DNA of 64,000 nt from Heliopora coerulea (taxonomy: Eukaryota; Cnidaria; Anthozoa; Scleralcyonacea; Helioporidae): assembly GCA_030142905.1 (NCBI GenBank), contig JASJOG010000091.1:1161001-1225000 (forward strand), in the 5' to 3' direction. The position numbers and the translations under genes are program-made. Of this stretch, positions 63,051 through 64,000 are shown in pieces; within the stretch, counting starts at the first letter, position 1; each line of letters starts with the position of its first letter. The notes under the pieces were generated by a model. It was not told where the DNA came from. It searched no databases and worked only from the letters and a program-made list of their open reading frames with translations.

Positions 63051-63813
63051 ACTCCTGCTCTGTTTTTAAAAATTACATAACCATTAGAGTTCTTGATCTA
63101 AAATTTTTAGACTTCACCTAAAAAAATAACTTGCCTTTTTGAATGGACAAAACTGTGAAAAAACATTCGGCCAGAAGAACGTTATAGAGTATTTACAAAC
63201 ACCAACTAAAACTGATTTCGACTTGTCGGTTACTTAAAGGCTTTCTTACTCTTATATTTTGTGTTCGCCCTCCAAATCTTACAAAACTGCAGTGTAAATC
63301 TGAGGAAAGCGTGACAAAAATATGAGCCGCAGGCAAGTGGTCTCTAGCGTTTGAAAGCCTCTCGACGTCTTATGTGTTTATATCAAAGTATATAAACATA
63401 GAAAATAATTTAATATTTCTTTCAAAAATAATAATAAGATTTGAAAAATGGTGACAAATTCCCGAGTTTAGTTAACAAATAGAAAATAGCTTGAGTGTCT
63501 CTTTCCTGCGGTAGAAACATGAACGTCGCCATTTCAACCGGAAAATGCCTTGTGAAGACACGATGCGTTGCCAAATACAGAATATCGGCACGTGACAGCC
63601 TTATTTTCTGCTTCTTTTATTGTTTTCGAGTTTTCAGGGATCATCGTTGTCATGGCAATCTAATACAATGTAGAAATGACGTCACGGTATCCCCTATACT
63701 TTGAGCAAAATTAAGGCATGTCAAATCAGAGCGTGTGTAGAAATTGTGTTATTTTATTAAACTTTTAGATAAACACGGCTACCGAACCTGAAGAGTTCAC
63801 GTAAAATTTCTGA

Positions 63814-63880
63814 GGCACAGAAATTGTTTTTCTGAAGATAGAGCTTGATGAACGTTCATCAATCATCTTAATTTAAAGTG
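63814..63880 (+). repeat. F1-like retroposon 3' fragment
   Basis: ctgaggcacagaaattg, tttttctgaagatagagcttg and atgaacgttcatcaatcatc match the hairpin and tail of F1 copies, but no tRNA-like core precedes it. It is followed by a degenerate gtagt/gtggt-type low-complexity stretch to the window end. Confidence 0.55.
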
Positions 63881-64000
63881 TTGTAGTATAGTATTTCGTA
63901 GTGTCATGTATTGTAGTGTAATATAATTCAATGTGGTCGTATGGTGTTGTATGTGGTATAGTGTGGTCTGGTATGGTACTGCTTGGTGCTATATCGTGAG

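Overview
The window is eukaryotic and looks like an invertebrate animal genome, most likely a cnidarian (inferred from repeat content and gene style; species not identified). It is AT-rich and full of (TA)n and (CATA)n tracts, and almost every recognisable open frame belongs to a transposable element. The only host gene I can support is split over two exons on the + strand, 21749-21950 and 51877-52025. They match in splice phase and read like the cytoplasmic linker of a sperm-type Na+/H+ exchanger (SLC9C family). About 29.9 kb of the window is therefore one intron, filled with nested mobile elements.

Layout. 1-12.4 kb: one minus-strand non-LTR retrotransposon (endonuclease, reverse transcriptase, C-terminal C2H2 fingers) cut into four pieces by three insertions, each with a visible target-site duplication. 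These are a pair of tRNA-like retroposons (385-874), a 5.9-kb element with long inverted arms (2761-8705, itself holding a CR1/L2-like LINE and other repeats), and a hAT transposon with a nearly complete transposase (9065-12241). 13-18 kb: two Penelope-like elements (PLEs). 18-23 kb: mostly unannotated sequence, the first host exon and a perfect 28-bp hairpin. 23-34.7 kb: a dispersed repeat family (called X here), a tRNA-like tandem dimer, and several decayed PLEs. 34.8-39.3 kb: hammerhead-ribozyme motifs, plus a pogo/Tigger-like element holding both a PLE and a HIRAN-like coding fragment. 39.6-51.3 kb: PLEs including one intact 765-residue frame, a Tc1-like element, a near-perfect PLE palindrome and a second tRNA-like family. 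51.3-64 kb: the second host exon, then a TIR transposon containing a PLE palindrome that is itself interrupted by a hAT element and by a tRNA-like pair, then another hAT element.

How the parts relate. PLEs (reverse transcriptase plus GIY-YIG nuclease) dominate. Two groups are visible: one with a YRDDG-type catalytic box and a C-x-C/CPL-type cysteine cluster before GIY-YIG, and one with the RYVDD/RFLDD-type box. Their ends carry hammerhead-ribozyme motifs, often in inverted pairs, and several copies have inverted 5' pieces. The most unusual component is two families of tRNA-like retroposons, here called F1 (anticodon position GGT) and F2 (GGC). Both have a 76-nt cloverleaf-like core followed by the same kind of hairpin. 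F1 insertions occur as inverted or tandem dimers with inverted 5' ends and 12-13 bp target duplications, the same structure and duplication length as two PLE insertions here. I infer that F1, and perhaps F2, were mobilised by PLE machinery.
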